A DNA stretch of 64,000 nt from Caulobacter vibrioides (GTDB taxonomy: Bacteria > Pseudomonadota > Alphaproteobacteria > Caulobacterales > Caulobacteraceae): positions 2,170,001-2,234,000 of the forward strand of contig NZ_CP023315.3 in assembly GCF_002310375.3 (NCBI RefSeq), read 5' to 3'. This document shows, one piece after another, positions 1 to 10,527 of the stretch. A model generated the notes under the pieces. It did not search any database. It had not been told where the DNA came from and saw only the letters and a program-made list of their open reading frames with translations. The position numbers were made by a program, and so were the translations under genes. Position 1 is the first letter of the stretch, and every line of letters begins with the position of its first letter.

Positions 1-42
1 CCTTGAGCGTTTGAAGGCAAATCGCCCGCTCCCCGCTCAAGG
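1..42. repeat. short inverted repeat at the left window edge
   Basis: CCTTGAGC at 1-8 and GCTCAAGG at 35-42 are perfect 8-bp inverted arms around a 26-nt loop. They lie just downstream of the DUF1467 gene stop. This could be the start of a terminator or of an intergenic repeat cut by the window edge; no T-run is visible for the minus strand. Confidence 0.35.
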
Positions 43-58
43 CTTATGCATTCGCACG

Positions 59-319
59 TCAGACGGCCGCCGGCAGGTCCGGAAGCGTGATGAGCTTGAA
101 GTGCACGATCAGGAAGAACAGTCCGAACACCACGGCCGAAAGCCAGGTCGTGGTGATGAACTTGCGCTTCAGGTTCGGATTCATCGGCGCGCCCGGATCG
201 ACACCCGGCGGCGGCTTGATCCCGGCTTCGAAAAAGCTGCGCGACCCCAAGGGCAGAACCGCGAACAGCACGGTCCACCAGATGGTCATGTAGATCGCGA
301 ACCAGGTAATCGGGCTCAT
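59..319 (-). CDS. DUF1467 family small membrane protein
   Basis: An 86-residue protein with two hydrophobic segments, one near the N-terminus (about residues 5-25) and one near 58-75, joined by a polar loop rich in Pro and Gly. Length, the N-terminal hydrophobic segment and position directly after methylmalonyl-CoA epimerase match the DUF1467 family found in this place in many alphaproteobacteria. No biochemical role is known to me. The ATG touches the epimerase stop at 319, so the two are co-transcribed. Confidence 0.8.
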   Translation of the reverse strand: MSPITWFAIYMTIWWTVLFAVLPLGSRSFFEAGIKPPPGVDPGAPMNPNLKRKFITTTWLSAVVFGLFFLIVHFKLITLPDLPAAV

Positions 320-738
320 CAGTGATGCGCGTCCTTCGGCGTTTCCATGAGTTCGACAAGCATGCCGCCCATATCCTTGGGATGGACGAAGATAATCAGC
401 GTGCCGTGCGCGCCGATGCGCGGCTCGCCAAGCACGGTGGCCCCCTTCGCCACCAGGGCGTCACGGGCCTCATAGATGTTCTCGACTTCGAAACAGATGT
501 GGTGCTGGCCGCCCTTCGGGTTCTTGGCCAGAAAACCGTGGATCGGCGAGTTTTCACCATAGGGCTCGATCAGCTCGATCTGGCTGTTGGGCAAATTGAC
601 GAAACAGACCCAGACCCCCTGCTCTGGCATCGCCCACTTGTCGGTGACCGACGTGGCGCCGAGCAGGTCCCGGTACATCTTCACCGACTCGTCGATGGAA
701 GGCGTGGCGACGCCGACATGGTTGAGCTTGCCGATCAT
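319..738 (-). CDS. mce: methylmalonyl-CoA epimerase
   Basis: A 139-residue VOC-fold (glyoxalase-like) protein that interconverts (R)- and (S)-methylmalonyl-CoA in propionyl-CoA catabolism. It opens with LNHVGVATPSIDES, giving the metal-ligand His near residue 7. It carries QIELIEP, HHICFEVEN and HPKDMGGMLVELME, where the His and Glu ligands of this family lie. The length is normal. It sits between the radical SAM gene upstream (gap about 12 bp) and the DUF1467 gene downstream, at the end of the nuoN-birA-coaX-rnj run. Confidence 0.92.
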   Translation of the reverse strand: MIGKLNHVGVATPSIDESVKMYRDLLGATSVTDKWAMPEQGVWVCFVNLPNSQIELIEPYGENSPIHGFLAKNPKGGQHHICFEVENIYEARDALVAKGATVLGEPRIGAHGTLIIFVHPKDMGGMLVELMETPKDAHH

Positions 739-750
739 CTTTGTTCTCCC

Positions 751-1995
751 TCACCCCCCAAACGTACCGAGCGGATCGCTAAAAGCCGAGTGCAGATCGT
801 CCAATTTGCTGATCGGCATATGAAAGCTGCAACCCTTGCAGGGCTCGGGGACGCCACAGCCACGCCAGTCCCAAAGCGCCCGTACGCGCTCTGAGCCCAA
901 CAGCTCCGATAGACTGGCTTCGCGGATATCGCCCAGAACAAGCTCTGTCTTGCCGTCGAAATCGGCGCAGCCGCAGAACGACACCTTGCCGCTGGACAGC
1001 ACCTGCAGGCTGATCAGCGGCAGAGCGCACTGCTCGGTGTTCTGCTGAGCAGGCATCCATTCGGCGTCGAGCGGAAGTGGCTTGGACGTGTCGAACACGG
1101 TCCAATTGGCGTAGACCTTGGTACCCGGCAACGTCAGCTGACCGGCCTCGACACCGGCGCGCTGAGACACCTCTGTCAGCCACGCCTCGACCTCTTCAGA
1201 AGGACGCTTGCGCAGGTGACGCGCTCCCAGAGCGACCTTGCCCACCCCAAAGATGCGGATCAGACGCCCCAACGACTCCATGAACTGGTCGTATTGGTCC
1301 TTGCGCGTCATGAGCTGGAATTCTTCGGCGTCGAGACCGTAGACCGATACGGTGATGCGGTCGAAGTAGGTGGCCAGTTCGGCCAGTTCCTCATCCGTAT
1401 ACAGATAGGCCATGGTCGCGTTGGTGATCGCCGAGACGCGGGAGATCGACGGCATCGCGCGCAATAGCTTCAGGCGTTCCAGCAACTGCTTGTCCAGCAG
1501 CACCTCACCAACCATCGGCGTCAGGGTCACCGGCCCGCCGCCGAGCGCCACGTAGTCGGCCACAACCTTGGCGAACACCGCCATCTCCATACCCTGCCGC
1601 TTGCGGGTCTGGATCGAGTAGGGGCAGATCACACAGTCGTTGTTGCAGATGTTGACCGTCTCGATGCTCAGCGCGAGCGGACGGAAACGCCCCCGATGCG
1701 TGAAGTAAGATATCCGCTCGGGCTGATAGAGGGCCGGAAACTTGGCGATCGGATGACCGGCGACGCGCTCGCGGTACTCCGGAGAGGCGATGATCTCATC
1801 GCGGATCTCGTCGGCGGTCGCACCACGCTCTATCCAGGCCACACAGGCCGCCAAGGCGTCGGGATCTGGCTCGCGCTTGAGCAGATCCCGATAGAGGTAC
1901 TGCACCAGAAGGGCGGCGTATCCGTTGTCGTCCGCATCCGAAATCAGCGGGCTCAGCATCTGAGGCTCGGCGAAACGACTACGGCGAAACATCAC
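751..1995 (-). CDS. radical SAM/SPASM protein with N-terminal DUF4214-like domain
   Basis: A 414-residue protein. Residues about 25-75 read like a DUF4214 helical repeat (LYRDLLKREPDPDAL, then ASPEYRER). A radical SAM core follows with CNNDCVIC at about residue 117 binding the SAM-coordinated [4Fe-4S] cluster. A C-terminal Cys-rich part (CGCADFDG; CGVPEPCKGCSF) resembles a SPASM or twitch auxiliary-cluster domain. The substrate is unknown; such proteins often modify peptides or sugars. The ATG overlaps the RNase J stop by 4 bp, so it lies in that operon, where many relatives have mce directly after rnj. Confidence 0.85.
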   Translation of the reverse strand: MMFRRSRFAEPQMLSPLISDADDNGYAALLVQYLYRDLLKREPDPDALAACVAWIERGATADEIRDEIIASPEYRERVAGHPIAKFPALYQPERISYFTHRGRFRPLALSIETVNICNNDCVICPYSIQTRKRQGMEMAVFAKVVADYVALGGGPVTLTPMVGEVLLDKQLLERLKLLRAMPSISRVSAITNATMAYLYTDEELAELATYFDRITVSVYGLDAEEFQLMTRKDQYDQFMESLGRLIRIFGVGKVALGARHLRKRPSEEVEAWLTEVSQRAGVEAGQLTLPGTKVYANWTVFDTSKPLPLDAEWMPAQQNTEQCALPLISLQVLSSGKVSFCGCADFDGKTELVLGDIREASLSELLGSERVRALWDWRGCGVPEPCKGCSFHMPISKLDDLHSAFSDPLGTFGG

Positions 1996-3674
1996 AGACG
2001 AAGAACCGTCGTCTCGACGACCGGCTTACGCTCCCAAATGCGGAAAGCGGCCTTCTTCACGGCTCGGGAGATGGCGCCTTCGATCGTCTCGTCGATCTCG
2101 CGGGCGTCACCGGCCAGCTTCTTGAAGGCGCTTTCGGCCTCCTCGCAGAGGTCGTCCAGAGCGTCTTCCAGCGTGTACTCGTCGTCGCCCGTCAAGCCGA
2201 TGCCCCGGATCTGGGGCCCGGAGACGATTTTGTTGCGGCCGTCGAGCACGATCGACACCGCCAGCACGCCGTTGAAGGCGGCGTGGCGACGCTCGCGCAG
2301 GGCCTCGCCATTCTCGGGCGTGACGACGCCGCCGTCGACATAGAGGCGACCTGCTGGAACCTCGTCGATGATCCCCGGCTGGCCTGGCGCCAGCCGCACC
2401 ATGTCGCCGTTGCGCGGACTGACGGCGTGCGGCACCTGGAGATCCTTGGCCAGGGCCGCGTGTTCGATCAGATGGCGACGCTCACCGTGGGTGGGCACGG
2501 CGATGTGCGGACGAACCCAGGCGTACATCTGGCGCAGCTCATCCCGGCACGGGTGGCCCGAAACGTGGATGCCAGGCGTGTCGCGCTCGGTGTGCAGACG
2601 CACCCCGCGGTCTGCCAGCTTGTTCTGCAGGTTACGGATCGGGATCTCGTTGCCCGGGATCACCCGCGAACTGAAGATCACGTGGTCGCCCGAGCCCATC
2701 TTCACATGCGGATGGCTGCCGTCGGCGATGCGCGACAGGGCCGCGCGCGCCTCGCCCTGGCTGCCGGTACAGAGATAGAGGACCTCGTTCTCGGGCAGAT
2801 GCTTGGCCTGGTCGTCGTTGATGAAGGGCTCGAGGCCTTCCAACAGACCGACTGAGCGGGCGGCCGCCGCCATGCGATGCATTGACCGGCCCGCGAGGCT
2901 GACCTTGCGGCCGCAAGCCTGGGCCGCACGGATCACGGTGTCCATGCGCGCAACGTTGGATGCGAAACAGGCCACGGCGATCTTGCCGTTCAGGCTCTTG
3001 ATCAGGTCGCCCAGGGCCGTGCGTACGTCGGCCTCGGAACCGGCGGAGCCTTCCTGGAAGACATTGGTGCTATCGCACACCATGGCCAGCACGCCTTCGT
3101 CGCCGAGACGCCGGATCGCCGCCTCGTCCGTCGGCGCGCCAAGCTGCGGCTCAGGATCAATCTTCCAGTCGCCCGTGTGCAGCACGGTGCCCAGAGGCGT
3201 TTTGATCGCCAGGCCGTTCGGTTCCGGGATCGAATGGGTCAGGGTGATCAGCTCAAGCTCGAACGGCCCGAGCTTGAAGCTGCCGCCCAACGGGACCTCG
3301 GTGATCGGCACCTCGCCCAGCAGATCCGCGTCCCGCAGCTTTTCGCGCAACAGGAAGGCCGTGAACGGCGTGGCGAACACCGGCGCCTTCAGGCGCGGCC
3401 ACAGCCAGTGCACGGCGCCCAGGTGATCCTCGTGCGCGTGCGTCAGCACGATGCCCAGAATGTCGTCGGCGTACGGCTCGATATAGGTCGGGTCGGGCAG
3501 GATGATCTCGACGCCCGGGGTCGTCTGGTCGCCAAACGTCACCCCCAGGTCGACCACGATCCACTTGCGATCATGCGCCGGCCCGAAGCCATACAGATTG
3601 AAGTTCATGCCGATCTCGTTCGACCCGCCCAGCGGCAGGAAGACGAACTCGTCGTTCTTGGACTTTTTCATCAC
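1992..3674 (-). CDS. rnj: ribonuclease J family metallo-beta-lactamase-fold nuclease
   Basis: A 560-residue endo/5'-exoribonuclease acting in rRNA maturation and mRNA decay. The metallo-beta-lactamase signature [10 protein letters not shown] (about residues 78-87) gives the two-metal site. Further ligands appear in [11 protein letters not shown] and [10 protein letters not shown]. The beta-CASP motifs ([33 protein letters not shown]) follow, and a C-terminal domain ends the protein. Full length for the family. Its first codon overlaps the coaX stop by 4 bp. Confidence 0.95.
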   Translation of the reverse strand: MMKKSKNDEFVFLPLGGSNEIGMNFNLYGFGPAHDRKWIVVDLGVTFGDQTTPGVEIILPDPTYIEPYADDILGIVLTHAHEDHLGAVHWLWPRLKAPVFATPFTAFLLREKLRDADLLGEVPITEVPLGGSFKLGPFELELITLTHSIPEPNGLAIKTPLGTVLHTGDWKIDPEPQLGAPTDEAAIRRLGDEGVLAMVCDSTNVFQEGSAGSEADVRTALGDLIKSLNGKIAVACFASNVARMDTVIRAAQACGRKVSLAGRSMHRMAAAARSVGLLEGLEPFINDDQAKHLPENEVLYLCTGSQGEARAALSRIADGSHPHVKMGSGDHVIFSSRVIPGNEIPIRNLQNKLADRGVRLHTERDTPGIHVSGHPCRDELRQMYAWVRPHIAVPTHGERRHLIEHAALAKDLQVPHAVSPRNGDMVRLAPGQPGIIDEVPAGRLYVDGGVVTPENGEALRERRHAAFNGVLAVSIVLDGRNKIVSGPQIRGIGLTGDDEYTLEDALDDLCEEAESAFKKLAGDAREIDETIEGAISRAVKKAAFRIWERKPVVETTVLRL

Positions 3675-4456
3675 GTCTCGGAGATGGTGTTTCGGCGGTA
3701 GATTTCGAGAAGACCCCGGATCGTCAGATCGGAGTCGAAGTGGTCGATGCTGTCGGTCGCGCCCTCGAACAGCGAGGCCACGCCACCGGTGGCGATGACG
3801 GTCATGGGCTCGTCGCGCTCAGCCTTGATACGCGAAACGAGGCCCTCGATCAGAGAGATATAGCCCCAGAAGACGCCCGATTGCATGGCGGACACGGTAT
3901 CGGTGCCCACGATCCTGTTACCGGCGGGACGCTGAATGGCGATGCGCGGCAGCTTCGCCGCGGCCTCGTGCAGGGCTTGCATAGACAGGTTGATGCCCGG
4001 CGCGATGATCCCGCCCTCAAAGGCGCCATCGGCCGCCACAATGTCGAACGTCGTGGCGGTGCCGCTATCGATGACGACCAGGGGCCCCGGATAGACCATC
4101 CCGGCGCCGATGGCGTTGACCAGGCGGTCAGCGCCGGCCTCGGAAGGCTTCTCGATGCGGACGTCGATGCCCAGCTTGGCGTTCTCGCCGATCACCAGCG
4201 GCTCGACGTTGAAATAGCGCCGGCTCAGGTTTCGCAGGTTGAAGATCGATTGCGGCACGACGCTGGAGATGATCACCGCATCGATCGCCCGGAAGCCCAG
4301 GCCTTGCATCGACAGCAGTTGCGAGAGCCAGACCACATACTCGTCGGCTGTGCGCGTGCTTTCGGTCGCTGAACGCCATTGGGCCACCCACGACGCCCCG
4401 TCGTGGATTGCGAACATGGTGTTGGTGTTGCCCTGCTCAATGGCCAGCAGCATCAA
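3671..4456 (-). CDS. coaX: type III pantothenate kinase
   Basis: A 261-residue ASKHA-fold kinase that makes 4'-phosphopantothenate, the first step of CoA synthesis. The phosphate loop is [11 protein letters not shown] near residues 4-14, then [11 protein letters not shown] (about 107-117), [11 protein letters not shown] (about 128-138) and GGIIAPG. The usual first-loop Asp (DxGNT) is Glu here. It overlaps birA upstream by 4 bp and rnj downstream by 4 bp. The birA-coaX pairing is common. Confidence 0.94.
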   Translation of the reverse strand: MMLLAIEQGNTNTMFAIHDGASWVAQWRSATESTRTADEYVVWLSQLLSMQGLGFRAIDAVIISSVVPQSIFNLRNLSRRYFNVEPLVIGENAKLGIDVRIEKPSEAGADRLVNAIGAGMVYPGPLVVIDSGTATTFDIVAADGAFEGGIIAPGINLSMQALHEAAAKLPRIAIQRPAGNRIVGTDTVSAMQSGVFWGYISLIEGLVSRIKAERDEPMTVIATGGVASLFEGATDSIDHFDSDLTIRGLLEIYRRNTISET

Positions 4457-5205
4457 GCGCCTCCAAAAAACACATCGCCGGCGGTGATCCGGCGAACACT
4501 TCCATCGGCCAGCCGCAGACGGAGCGCGCCGTCGGCGTCCAACGCCTCGGCCACGCCCTCGACCGTCTCATGGCCAAGACGCGCCACGCAAGGCGCACCT
4601 AACCCATGGGCTTGCGCCGTCCAGGCGTCGGCAATGGCGGGGAAGCCAAGGATTTCCCAGGTGCGGAGCCGGCGCTCGAACGCTTCGGCCAGGATCTCGG
4701 CGGCCGCCTGCGGTGAGGGCGGCGTCTCCAGGTGCGTCGCGATCGACGTGGCCGGGCGCTCGGCGTCAATCGGCTTGCGCTTGAGGTTCACGCCGATGCC
4801 GACCGCAAGCCAGAGGCCGCCGAGCGGTGAGGCGCCAGACTCGACCAAGACGCCGCTGACCTTCAGCCCGGCCAGCAGCGGGTCGTTGGGCCATTTCAGG
4901 CTGATCAGCTCGCTCGGAACGTAATGCGCCAGCAGATCGGCGACCGCCAGAGCCGCGACAAAGGACACCTGCGCCGCCTCGCCGGGCGGCTTATCGGTGC
5001 GAAAGAGCAGCGTGGCCGCGAGGTTGCCCTCACCTGTCTCCCAGGCGCGCCCCCGACGACCACGCCCAGCCGTCTGGCGCAAACCAACCAACCACAACGG
5101 ACCGCCCTCACCCGCCTCGGCCCGGCGACGGGCCTCGGCGTTTGTGGAGTCGATCTCGTCGAGAAAGACGATCGGGGGGACGGTGACGGGCGAAGCGCCC
5201 GTCAC
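4453..5205 (-). CDS. birA: biotin--[acetyl-CoA-carboxylase] ligase
   Basis: About 250 residues. It forms biotinyl-AMP and transfers biotin to the BCCP subunit of acetyl-CoA carboxylase. Motifs: [13 protein letters not shown] at the N-terminus, [10 protein letters not shown] (biotinyl-AMP loop), [10 protein letters not shown] and GIGVNL. There is no N-terminal helix-turn-helix, so it is a class I ligase without repressor function. I place the start at the GTG at 5205, four bases after the nuoN stop begins. The frame stays open further upstream, but that stretch is Pro/Arg-rich and lies inside nuoN. A TTG at 5220 is an alternative. Confidence 0.88.
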   Translation of the reverse strand: MTGASPVTVPPIVFLDEIDSTNAEARRRAEAGEGGPLWLVGLRQTAGRGRRGRAWETGEGNLAATLLFRTDKPPGEAAQVSFVAALAVADLLAHYVPSELISLKWPNDPLLAGLKVSGVLVESGASPLGGLWLAVGIGVNLKRKPIDAERPATSIATHLETPPSPQAAAEILAEAFERRLRTWEILGFPAIADAWTAQAHGLGAPCVARLGHETVEGVAEALDADGALRLRLADGSVRRITAGDVFFGGA

Positions 5206-5206
5206 G

Positions 5207-6652
5207 TCACGCGTGACCAAAGGCGGCGGCGGCGGCCTTGGCGGCCGGTTCGAGCCAGACCAGGGCCACAAGCACGATCGGGAACGAGAAGACCGCGGCG
5301 GCGAAGCCAACGGCGCGGGCCGACGGCGACGGCGCGTCCACCGAACCCGTAGCCTCGTCGAACCACATCGCCTTGATCAGGCGCAGGTAGTAGAAGGCCG
5401 CGACCACCGAGCCGACCAGACCGATCACGGCGGCCCACTGCATCATCACATCGCCCGTGCCCATGGCGGCCTTGAAGACGAAGTACTTCGCCCAGAAGCC
5501 CGAGAACGGCGGCAGGCCCAGCGCCGACAGCGAGAACGCAGTCATGGCCAGGGCGACACCCGGACGCTGCTTTACGAGGCCGGCCATATCCTGGATCGTC
5601 TCCATCGGCTTGCCGTCACGGTTCAGCGCCTGCAGGCAGGCGAAGAAGCCGGTCACGTCGACCATGTAGAGCGTCATGAAGATGAGCATCGACTGCAGGC
5701 CGACTTCGCCGCCTGCAGCGACGCCCAGCAGCGCGTAGCCGACATTGGCGATCGACGAATAGGCCCACAGGCGCTTGAGGTTGCTTTGCGCTAGGCCCGC
5801 GAAGGCGCCGACAAACACCGACAGCAGGGCGGCGATCACCAGGATCTGACGCCACTGCTCCTCGGAGGCCGGGAAGGCGTCGCCCAGCACGCGAGCGAAC
5901 ATCATCATGGCCGCCAGCTTGGGCGCGGCGGCGAAGAAGCCGACGACCGGCGTCGGCGCGCCTTCATAAACGTCCGGGGTCCACATGTGGAACGGCGCGG
6001 CCGAGACCTTGAACGCCAGACCACAGATCACGAACACCAGGCCAAACAGCAGGCCAACGCCATGCGAACCGCCGTGCGCGGCCGCCAGAGCGATCTGGCT
6101 GAAGTGGGTCGAGCCGGTGAAGCCGTAGATCAGCGAGCTGCCGTACAGCAGCAGGCCCGACGAAAGCGCGCCGAGCACGAAATACTTGAGGCCCGCTTCC
6201 GAGGACTTGGCGTCGTCGCGGCGCATGGCCGCCAGGACATACAGGGCCAGCGATTGAAGTTCGACGCCGATATACAGGCTGATCAGGTCGCCAGCCGATG
6301 CGGTGACGCCCATGCCGAGCGCGGCCAGGATCACCAGGACCGCGTACTCAAACTTCTGGTCGCCGCGCTGGGCCAGCCAGCGATCACCCAGCACCACGGC
6401 CACGGCGCTCGAGAGATAGATCGCCACCTTGGCGTAGGTCGCCGCGGCGTCGGCGACATAGACACCCCCGAACGCGACACCCTTGGGACCCAGCACCGCC
6501 GTGGCGGCGGCGGCGATCAGCGACGCGACCGCCGCGAGGGTGAAGATGGCCCCGACCTTGCCTCGGAAGGCGCCGGCGACCAGGAGAACCAGCGCCGCGA
6601 TCGCGAGAACGACCTCAGGCAGGACGAGCGAGAAGTTGGCGGAAAAGGTCAT
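5207..6652 (-). CDS. nuoN: NADH-quinone oxidoreductase subunit N
   Basis: About 481 residues, about 14 transmembrane helices, one of the three antiporter-like proton-pumping subunits of complex I. Residues such as the GVELQSLALYVLAA stretch, GLAFKVSAAPFHMW and SNLKRLWAYSSIANVGY hold the conserved Glu and Lys of the channel. The ATG at 6652 follows AGGAGCCA and is preferred over an upstream in-frame GTG at 6667 that would overlap nuoM. It is the last nuo gene of the operon. Confidence 0.96.
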   Translation of the reverse strand: MTFSANFSLVLPEVVLAIAALVLLVAGAFRGKVGAIFTLAAVASLIAAAATAVLGPKGVAFGGVYVADAAATYAKVAIYLSSAVAVVLGDRWLAQRGDQKFEYAVLVILAALGMGVTASAGDLISLYIGVELQSLALYVLAAMRRDDAKSSEAGLKYFVLGALSSGLLLYGSSLIYGFTGSTHFSQIALAAAHGGSHGVGLLFGLVFVICGLAFKVSAAPFHMWTPDVYEGAPTPVVGFFAAAPKLAAMMMFARVLGDAFPASEEQWRQILVIAALLSVFVGAFAGLAQSNLKRLWAYSSIANVGYALLGVAAGGEVGLQSMLIFMTLYMVDVTGFFACLQALNRDGKPMETIQDMAGLVKQRPGVALAMTAFSLSALGLPPFSGFWAKYFVFKAAMGTGDVMMQWAAVIGLVGSVVAAFYYLRLIKAMWFDEATGSVDAPSPSARAVGFAAAVFSFPIVLVALVWLEPAAKAAAAAFGHA

Positions 6653-6659
6653 TGGCTCC

Positions 6660-8144
6660 TCACCCACCCACGGCGGCGCGCCAGGCGCCGACGAGCGCGT
6701 CGACAGACGTCGCGGTCAGGTTGAACACGAGATTGGGATAAACACCCAGCACCAGGGTCGACACGATCAGCGGGGCGAAGATCAGGATCTCGCGCTTGTC
6801 CAGATCGGTGATCGTGGCCAGTTGCGGATTGGTGATCTCGCCGAACATCACGCGGCGGTACAGGGTCAGGGCGTACATGGCCGACAGGATCACGCCCGAA
6901 GCGGCGGCGATCGCGGTCCAGGTCGAGGCCTTGTAGACGCCGGTCATCGTCAGGATTTCACCGACGAAGCCCGACGTGCCCGGCAGGCCGACATTGCCCA
7001 TGGTGAACAGCATGAACACCGCCGCGTACATCGGCATGCGGTTGGTGAGCCCGCCGTAGAAGGCGATCTCGCGGGTGTGCATGCGGTCGTAGACCACGCC
7101 GACGCACAGGAAGAGCGCGCCCGAGATGATCCCGTGGCTCAGCATCTGGAACAGAGCGCCCTGCTCGCCCGCTGCGTTGCCCGAGAAGATGCCCATGGTC
7201 ACGAAGCCCATGTGGGCGACCGACGAATAGGCGATCAGCTTCTTGATGTCGGTCTGACGGAAGGCGACCAGCGAGGTGTAGATGATGGCGATCGCCGACA
7301 TCGCGAACACCAGCGGCTGGAACAGCTCCGAGGCGTGTGGGAACATCGGCAGGCTGAAGCGCATGAAGCCGTAGCCGCCCATCTTCAGCAGGATGCCCGC
7401 CAGGATGACCGAACCGGCCGTCGGCGCCTCGACGTGGGCGTCGGGGAGCCAGGTGTGGACCGGCCACATCGGCATCTTCACCGCGAACGAGGCGAAGAAG
7501 GCCAGCCACAGCCAGGTCTGCAGCCACGGGGCGAACTTGAAGGTCATCAGCTCGGGGATCGAAGAGGTGCCCGAAATCCCGATCATCGCCAGGATCGCGG
7601 CCAGCATCAGCACCGAGCCGAGCAGCGTGTAGAGGAAGAACTTGTAGGCCGCGTAGATCCGGCGCTTGCCGCCCCAGATGCCGATGATCAGGAACATCGG
7701 AACCAGGCCGCCCTCGAAGAAGAGGTAGAACAGCACGATGTCCAGCGCGCAGAAGACGCCGATCACCAGGGTCTCAAGCACGAGGAAGGCGATCAGATAC
7801 TCGACGACGCGCTTCTCGATCGACTTCCAGCTGGCCACGATACAGATCGGCAGCAGGAACGCGGTCAGCAGGACGAACAGCACCGAGATGCCGTCCACGC
7901 CCATGCGGTAGTGCAGCCCCGCGAACCAGGCGATGTCTTCCACGAACTGGAAGCCGGGGTTCTTCGGGTCAAACTGGACAGTGAGAACGATCGACAGGCC
8001 GAACGTAACCAGGGTGGTCACGAGCGCGATCCACTTGGCCAGGGTGTCGGACTTTTCCCCCGCGCCATGCAGAGCGCGCGCGGCGAGGATCACCGCGACG
8101 CCGGCCAGGGGCGCGAAGGTCGTAAGGCTGAGAAGGCCGCTCAT
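6660..8144 (-). CDS. nuoM: NADH-quinone oxidoreductase subunit M
   Basis: About 494 residues with about 14 hydrophobic helices; an antiporter-like proton-pumping subunit of complex I. Conserved stretches include [39 protein letters not shown] (Lys and Trp-Leu-Pro of the channel) and [15 protein letters not shown]. The ATG at 8144 follows GGAGCTC and begins MSGLLSL; a start at 8162 would overlap nuoL by four bases. It lies between nuoL and nuoN. Confidence 0.96.
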   Translation of the reverse strand: MSGLLSLTTFAPLAGVAVILAARALHGAGEKSDTLAKWIALVTTLVTFGLSIVLTVQFDPKNPGFQFVEDIAWFAGLHYRMGVDGISVLFVLLTAFLLPICIVASWKSIEKRVVEYLIAFLVLETLVIGVFCALDIVLFYLFFEGGLVPMFLIIGIWGGKRRIYAAYKFFLYTLLGSVLMLAAILAMIGISGTSSIPELMTFKFAPWLQTWLWLAFFASFAVKMPMWPVHTWLPDAHVEAPTAGSVILAGILLKMGGYGFMRFSLPMFPHASELFQPLVFAMSAIAIIYTSLVAFRQTDIKKLIAYSSVAHMGFVTMGIFSGNAAGEQGALFQMLSHGIISGALFLCVGVVYDRMHTREIAFYGGLTNRMPMYAAVFMLFTMGNVGLPGTSGFVGEILTMTGVYKASTWTAIAAASGVILSAMYALTLYRRVMFGEITNPQLATITDLDKREILIFAPLIVSTLVLGVYPNLVFNLTATSVDALVGAWRAAVGG

Positions 8145-8158
8145 GAGCTCCGTCCCCC

Positions 8159-10213
8159 TCAACGGAATGCGTACAGGGCGAAGGTCAGCAGACCGGCGAC
8201 GCCGAGCAGCATGACAAACGCGTAGTGGTAGAGATAGCCGGTCTGCAGCTTGCCGGTGCGCTTGCCGACCTCATACGAGACCGCGCTCACGCCATCGGGG
8301 CCCAGGCCGTCGATGATCTTCTGGTCGCCGCCCTTCCAGAACAGGTCGCCGAGGAACTTGGCGAAGCGCACGAAGGTCGCCTCGTAGAGTTCGTCGAAGA
8401 ACCACTTGTTGTAGAAGAAGACGTACAGCGGACCCTTGCGCTCGGCCAGCTTCAGGCCTAGGCGCTCGTTGCCCTTGATCAGGTAGACATACACCGCGAT
8501 CAGCAGGCCGATCAGCGAGGCGATCAGCGGGCTCCACTTCACCCACATGGCCACCTCGTGCGCTTCATGCAGCACGTGGTTGGTCGGGGCGGTGTAGATC
8601 GCGCCGCGCCAGAACTCTTCCTGGTGGTGACCCACGAAGTAGCCGGTGAAGACGAAGCCGGCGGCGACAGCGCCGACCGACAGGACGACCAGCGGGAACA
8701 GCATCACCCAGGGGCTTTCGTGCGGCTTGTGGTCGTGACCGTGGCCGTGATCGTCATGCGCATGATCGTCGTGGCCATGAGCCGCGTGCGCATCGTGACC
8801 GTGAGCGTCGTGACCGTGGTCGTCATGACCCCAGCGCGCGGTGCCGTTGAAGGTGAAGAACGCCAGGCGCCAGGAGTAGAACGAGGTCAGGCCCGCGACG
8901 AGCACGCCGATCACCCAGGCGAACATGGCGAGCGCGTTGTGGCCGCCCGCAGCGAACGCCGCCTCGATGATGGTGTCCTTCGAGTAGAAGCCGGCGAAGC
9001 CCAGGTGCAGCGGCGGGAAGCCGAGGCCCGTGATGGCGATCGTGCCGATCGTCATGGCGATGAAGGTCACCGGCAGCAACTTGGCCAGGGCGCCGTAGCG
9101 ACGCATGTCCTGCTCGTGGTGCATGCCGTGGATCACCGAACCGGCGCCCAGGAACAGCAGGGCCTTGAAGAAGGCGTGCGTGAACAGGTGGAACATGGCC
9201 GCCTGATAGGCGCCGACGCCGGCTGCGAAGAACATGTAGCCCAACTGCGAGCAGGTCGAGTAGGCGATGACGCGCTTGATGTCGTTCTGGGTCAGACCGA
9301 CCGTGGCGGCGAACAGGGCCGTCACCGCGCCGATCACCGTGACGATGTTCTTAGCCACCGGGGCGTACTCGAACATCGGCGACAGCAGGCACAGCATGTA
9401 GACGCCGGCGGTCACCATGGTGGCCGCGTGGATCAGGGCCGACACCGGGGTCGGGCCTTCCATGGCGTCCGGCAGCCAGGTGTGCAGGAAGAACTGCGCC
9501 GACTTGCCCATCGCGCCGATGAACAGCAGGAAGCAGGCGATATCCATCAGCGGCCAAAGGTGACCGGCGAATTCCCAGGTCTTGCCGGCGTTGGCCTGGA
9601 TCAGCGGGAACAGCTCGGCGAACTGGATCGTGCCGAACGCCCAGTAGGTGGTCATGATGCCCAGGGCGAAACCGAAGTCGCCGACGCGGTTGACCACGAA
9701 CGCCTTGATGGCGGCGGCGCTGGCCGAGGGCTTCTTGAACCAGAAACCGATCAGCAGGTACGAGGCCAGACCCACGCCTTCCCAGCCGAAGAACAGCTGC
9801 ATGAAGTCGGCGGCGGTCACCAGCGACAGCATGGCGAAGGTGAAGAGCGACAGGTACGCGAAGAAGCGCGGCTTGCTGTCGTCCTCGGCCATGTAGCCCC
9901 AGGAGTAGATGTGCACGAGGGCCGAAACCGTCGTGACCACGATCAGCATGGTCGCCGACAGGGCGTCGATCCGGATCGACCAGTTGGCCTGGAAGTCGCC
10001 GATGTGGATGAACGGCAGCAGGTTGACCGTGAAGGCCTCCATGTGCCCCCAGGTCCACTGGCTGAACGTATACCAGGACAGCGCGCACGACAGGATCAGC
10101 GCGCCGGTCGTAACCGACTGCGAGGCCAAGTTGCCGATGCGACGGCCAAACAGGCCGGCGATCGCCGCGGCGATGATCGGCGCGAAAACGAGAATGGTGA
10201 CAAGCGTCTGCAT
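8159..10213 (-). CDS. nuoL: NADH-quinone oxidoreductase subunit L
   Basis: A 684-residue, 15-16-helix antiporter-like subunit of complex I carrying the long lateral helix at its C-terminal part. Motifs include [38 protein letters not shown] and [18 protein letters not shown]. An unusual hydrophilic loop of about 35 residues (about 462-497) holds some 15 His alternating with Asp and Gly ([12 protein letters not shown] is typical), which could bind metal. The ATG lies eight bases after the nuoK stop. Confidence 0.97.
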   Translation of the reverse strand: MQTLVTILVFAPIIAAAIAGLFGRRIGNLASQSVTTGALILSCALSWYTFSQWTWGHMEAFTVNLLPFIHIGDFQANWSIRIDALSATMLIVVTTVSALVHIYSWGYMAEDDSKPRFFAYLSLFTFAMLSLVTAADFMQLFFGWEGVGLASYLLIGFWFKKPSASAAAIKAFVVNRVGDFGFALGIMTTYWAFGTIQFAELFPLIQANAGKTWEFAGHLWPLMDIACFLLFIGAMGKSAQFFLHTWLPDAMEGPTPVSALIHAATMVTAGVYMLCLLSPMFEYAPVAKNIVTVIGAVTALFAATVGLTQNDIKRVIAYSTCSQLGYMFFAAGVGAYQAAMFHLFTHAFFKALLFLGAGSVIHGMHHEQDMRRYGALAKLLPVTFIAMTIGTIAITGLGFPPLHLGFAGFYSKDTIIEAAFAAGGHNALAMFAWVIGVLVAGLTSFYSWRLAFFTFNGTARWGHDDHGHDAHGHDAHAAHGHDDHAHDDHGHGHDHKPHESPWVMLFPLVVLSVGAVAAGFVFTGYFVGHHQEEFWRGAIYTAPTNHVLHEAHEVAMWVKWSPLIASLIGLLIAVYVYLIKGNERLGLKLAERKGPLYVFFYNKWFFDELYEATFVRFAKFLGDLFWKGGDQKIIDGLGPDGVSAVSYEVGKRTGKLQTGYLYHYAFVMLLGVAGLLTFALYAFR

Positions 10214-10221
10214 GACGTCGT

Positions 10222-10527
10222 TTAGCCCTTCATCATGCTGGCGTCGTCAACCGCGATATCGCCGCGGTTGCGGAAGAAGGTGACGAGGATCGCCAGGCCC
10301 ACGGCCGCCTCGGCGGCGGCGGCGGTCAGGACGAACATCGCGAAGATCTGGCCCGCCACATCGTGCAGATAGGCCGAGAACGCCACGAGGTTGATGTTCA
10401 CCGCCAGAAGGATCAGCTCGATCGACATCAGGATGACGATGACGTTCTTGCGGTTCACGAAGATGCCGAAGACGCCGATCGTGAACAGGATCGCGGCGAC
10501 GACGAGATAGTGCGGAAGGCCGATCAT
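10222..10527 (-). CDS. nuoK: NADH-quinone oxidoreductase subunit K
   Basis: 101 residues and three transmembrane helices, normal for NuoK. The conserved Glu residues of the membrane proton path lie in [17 protein letters not shown] and [15 protein letters not shown]. The start overlaps the nuoJ stop by 4 bp. Confidence 0.96.
   Translation of the reverse strand: MIGLPHYLVVAAILFTIGVFGIFVNRKNVIVILMSIELILLAVNINLVAFSAYLHDVAGQIFAMFVLTAAAAEAAVGLAILVTFFRNRGDIAVDDASMMKG

Noticed and set aside
6483..8225. A 580-codon frame antisense to nuoM, rich in His, Gln and Asp
   Set aside because: Reversed membrane-protein codons produce such residues; no domain.
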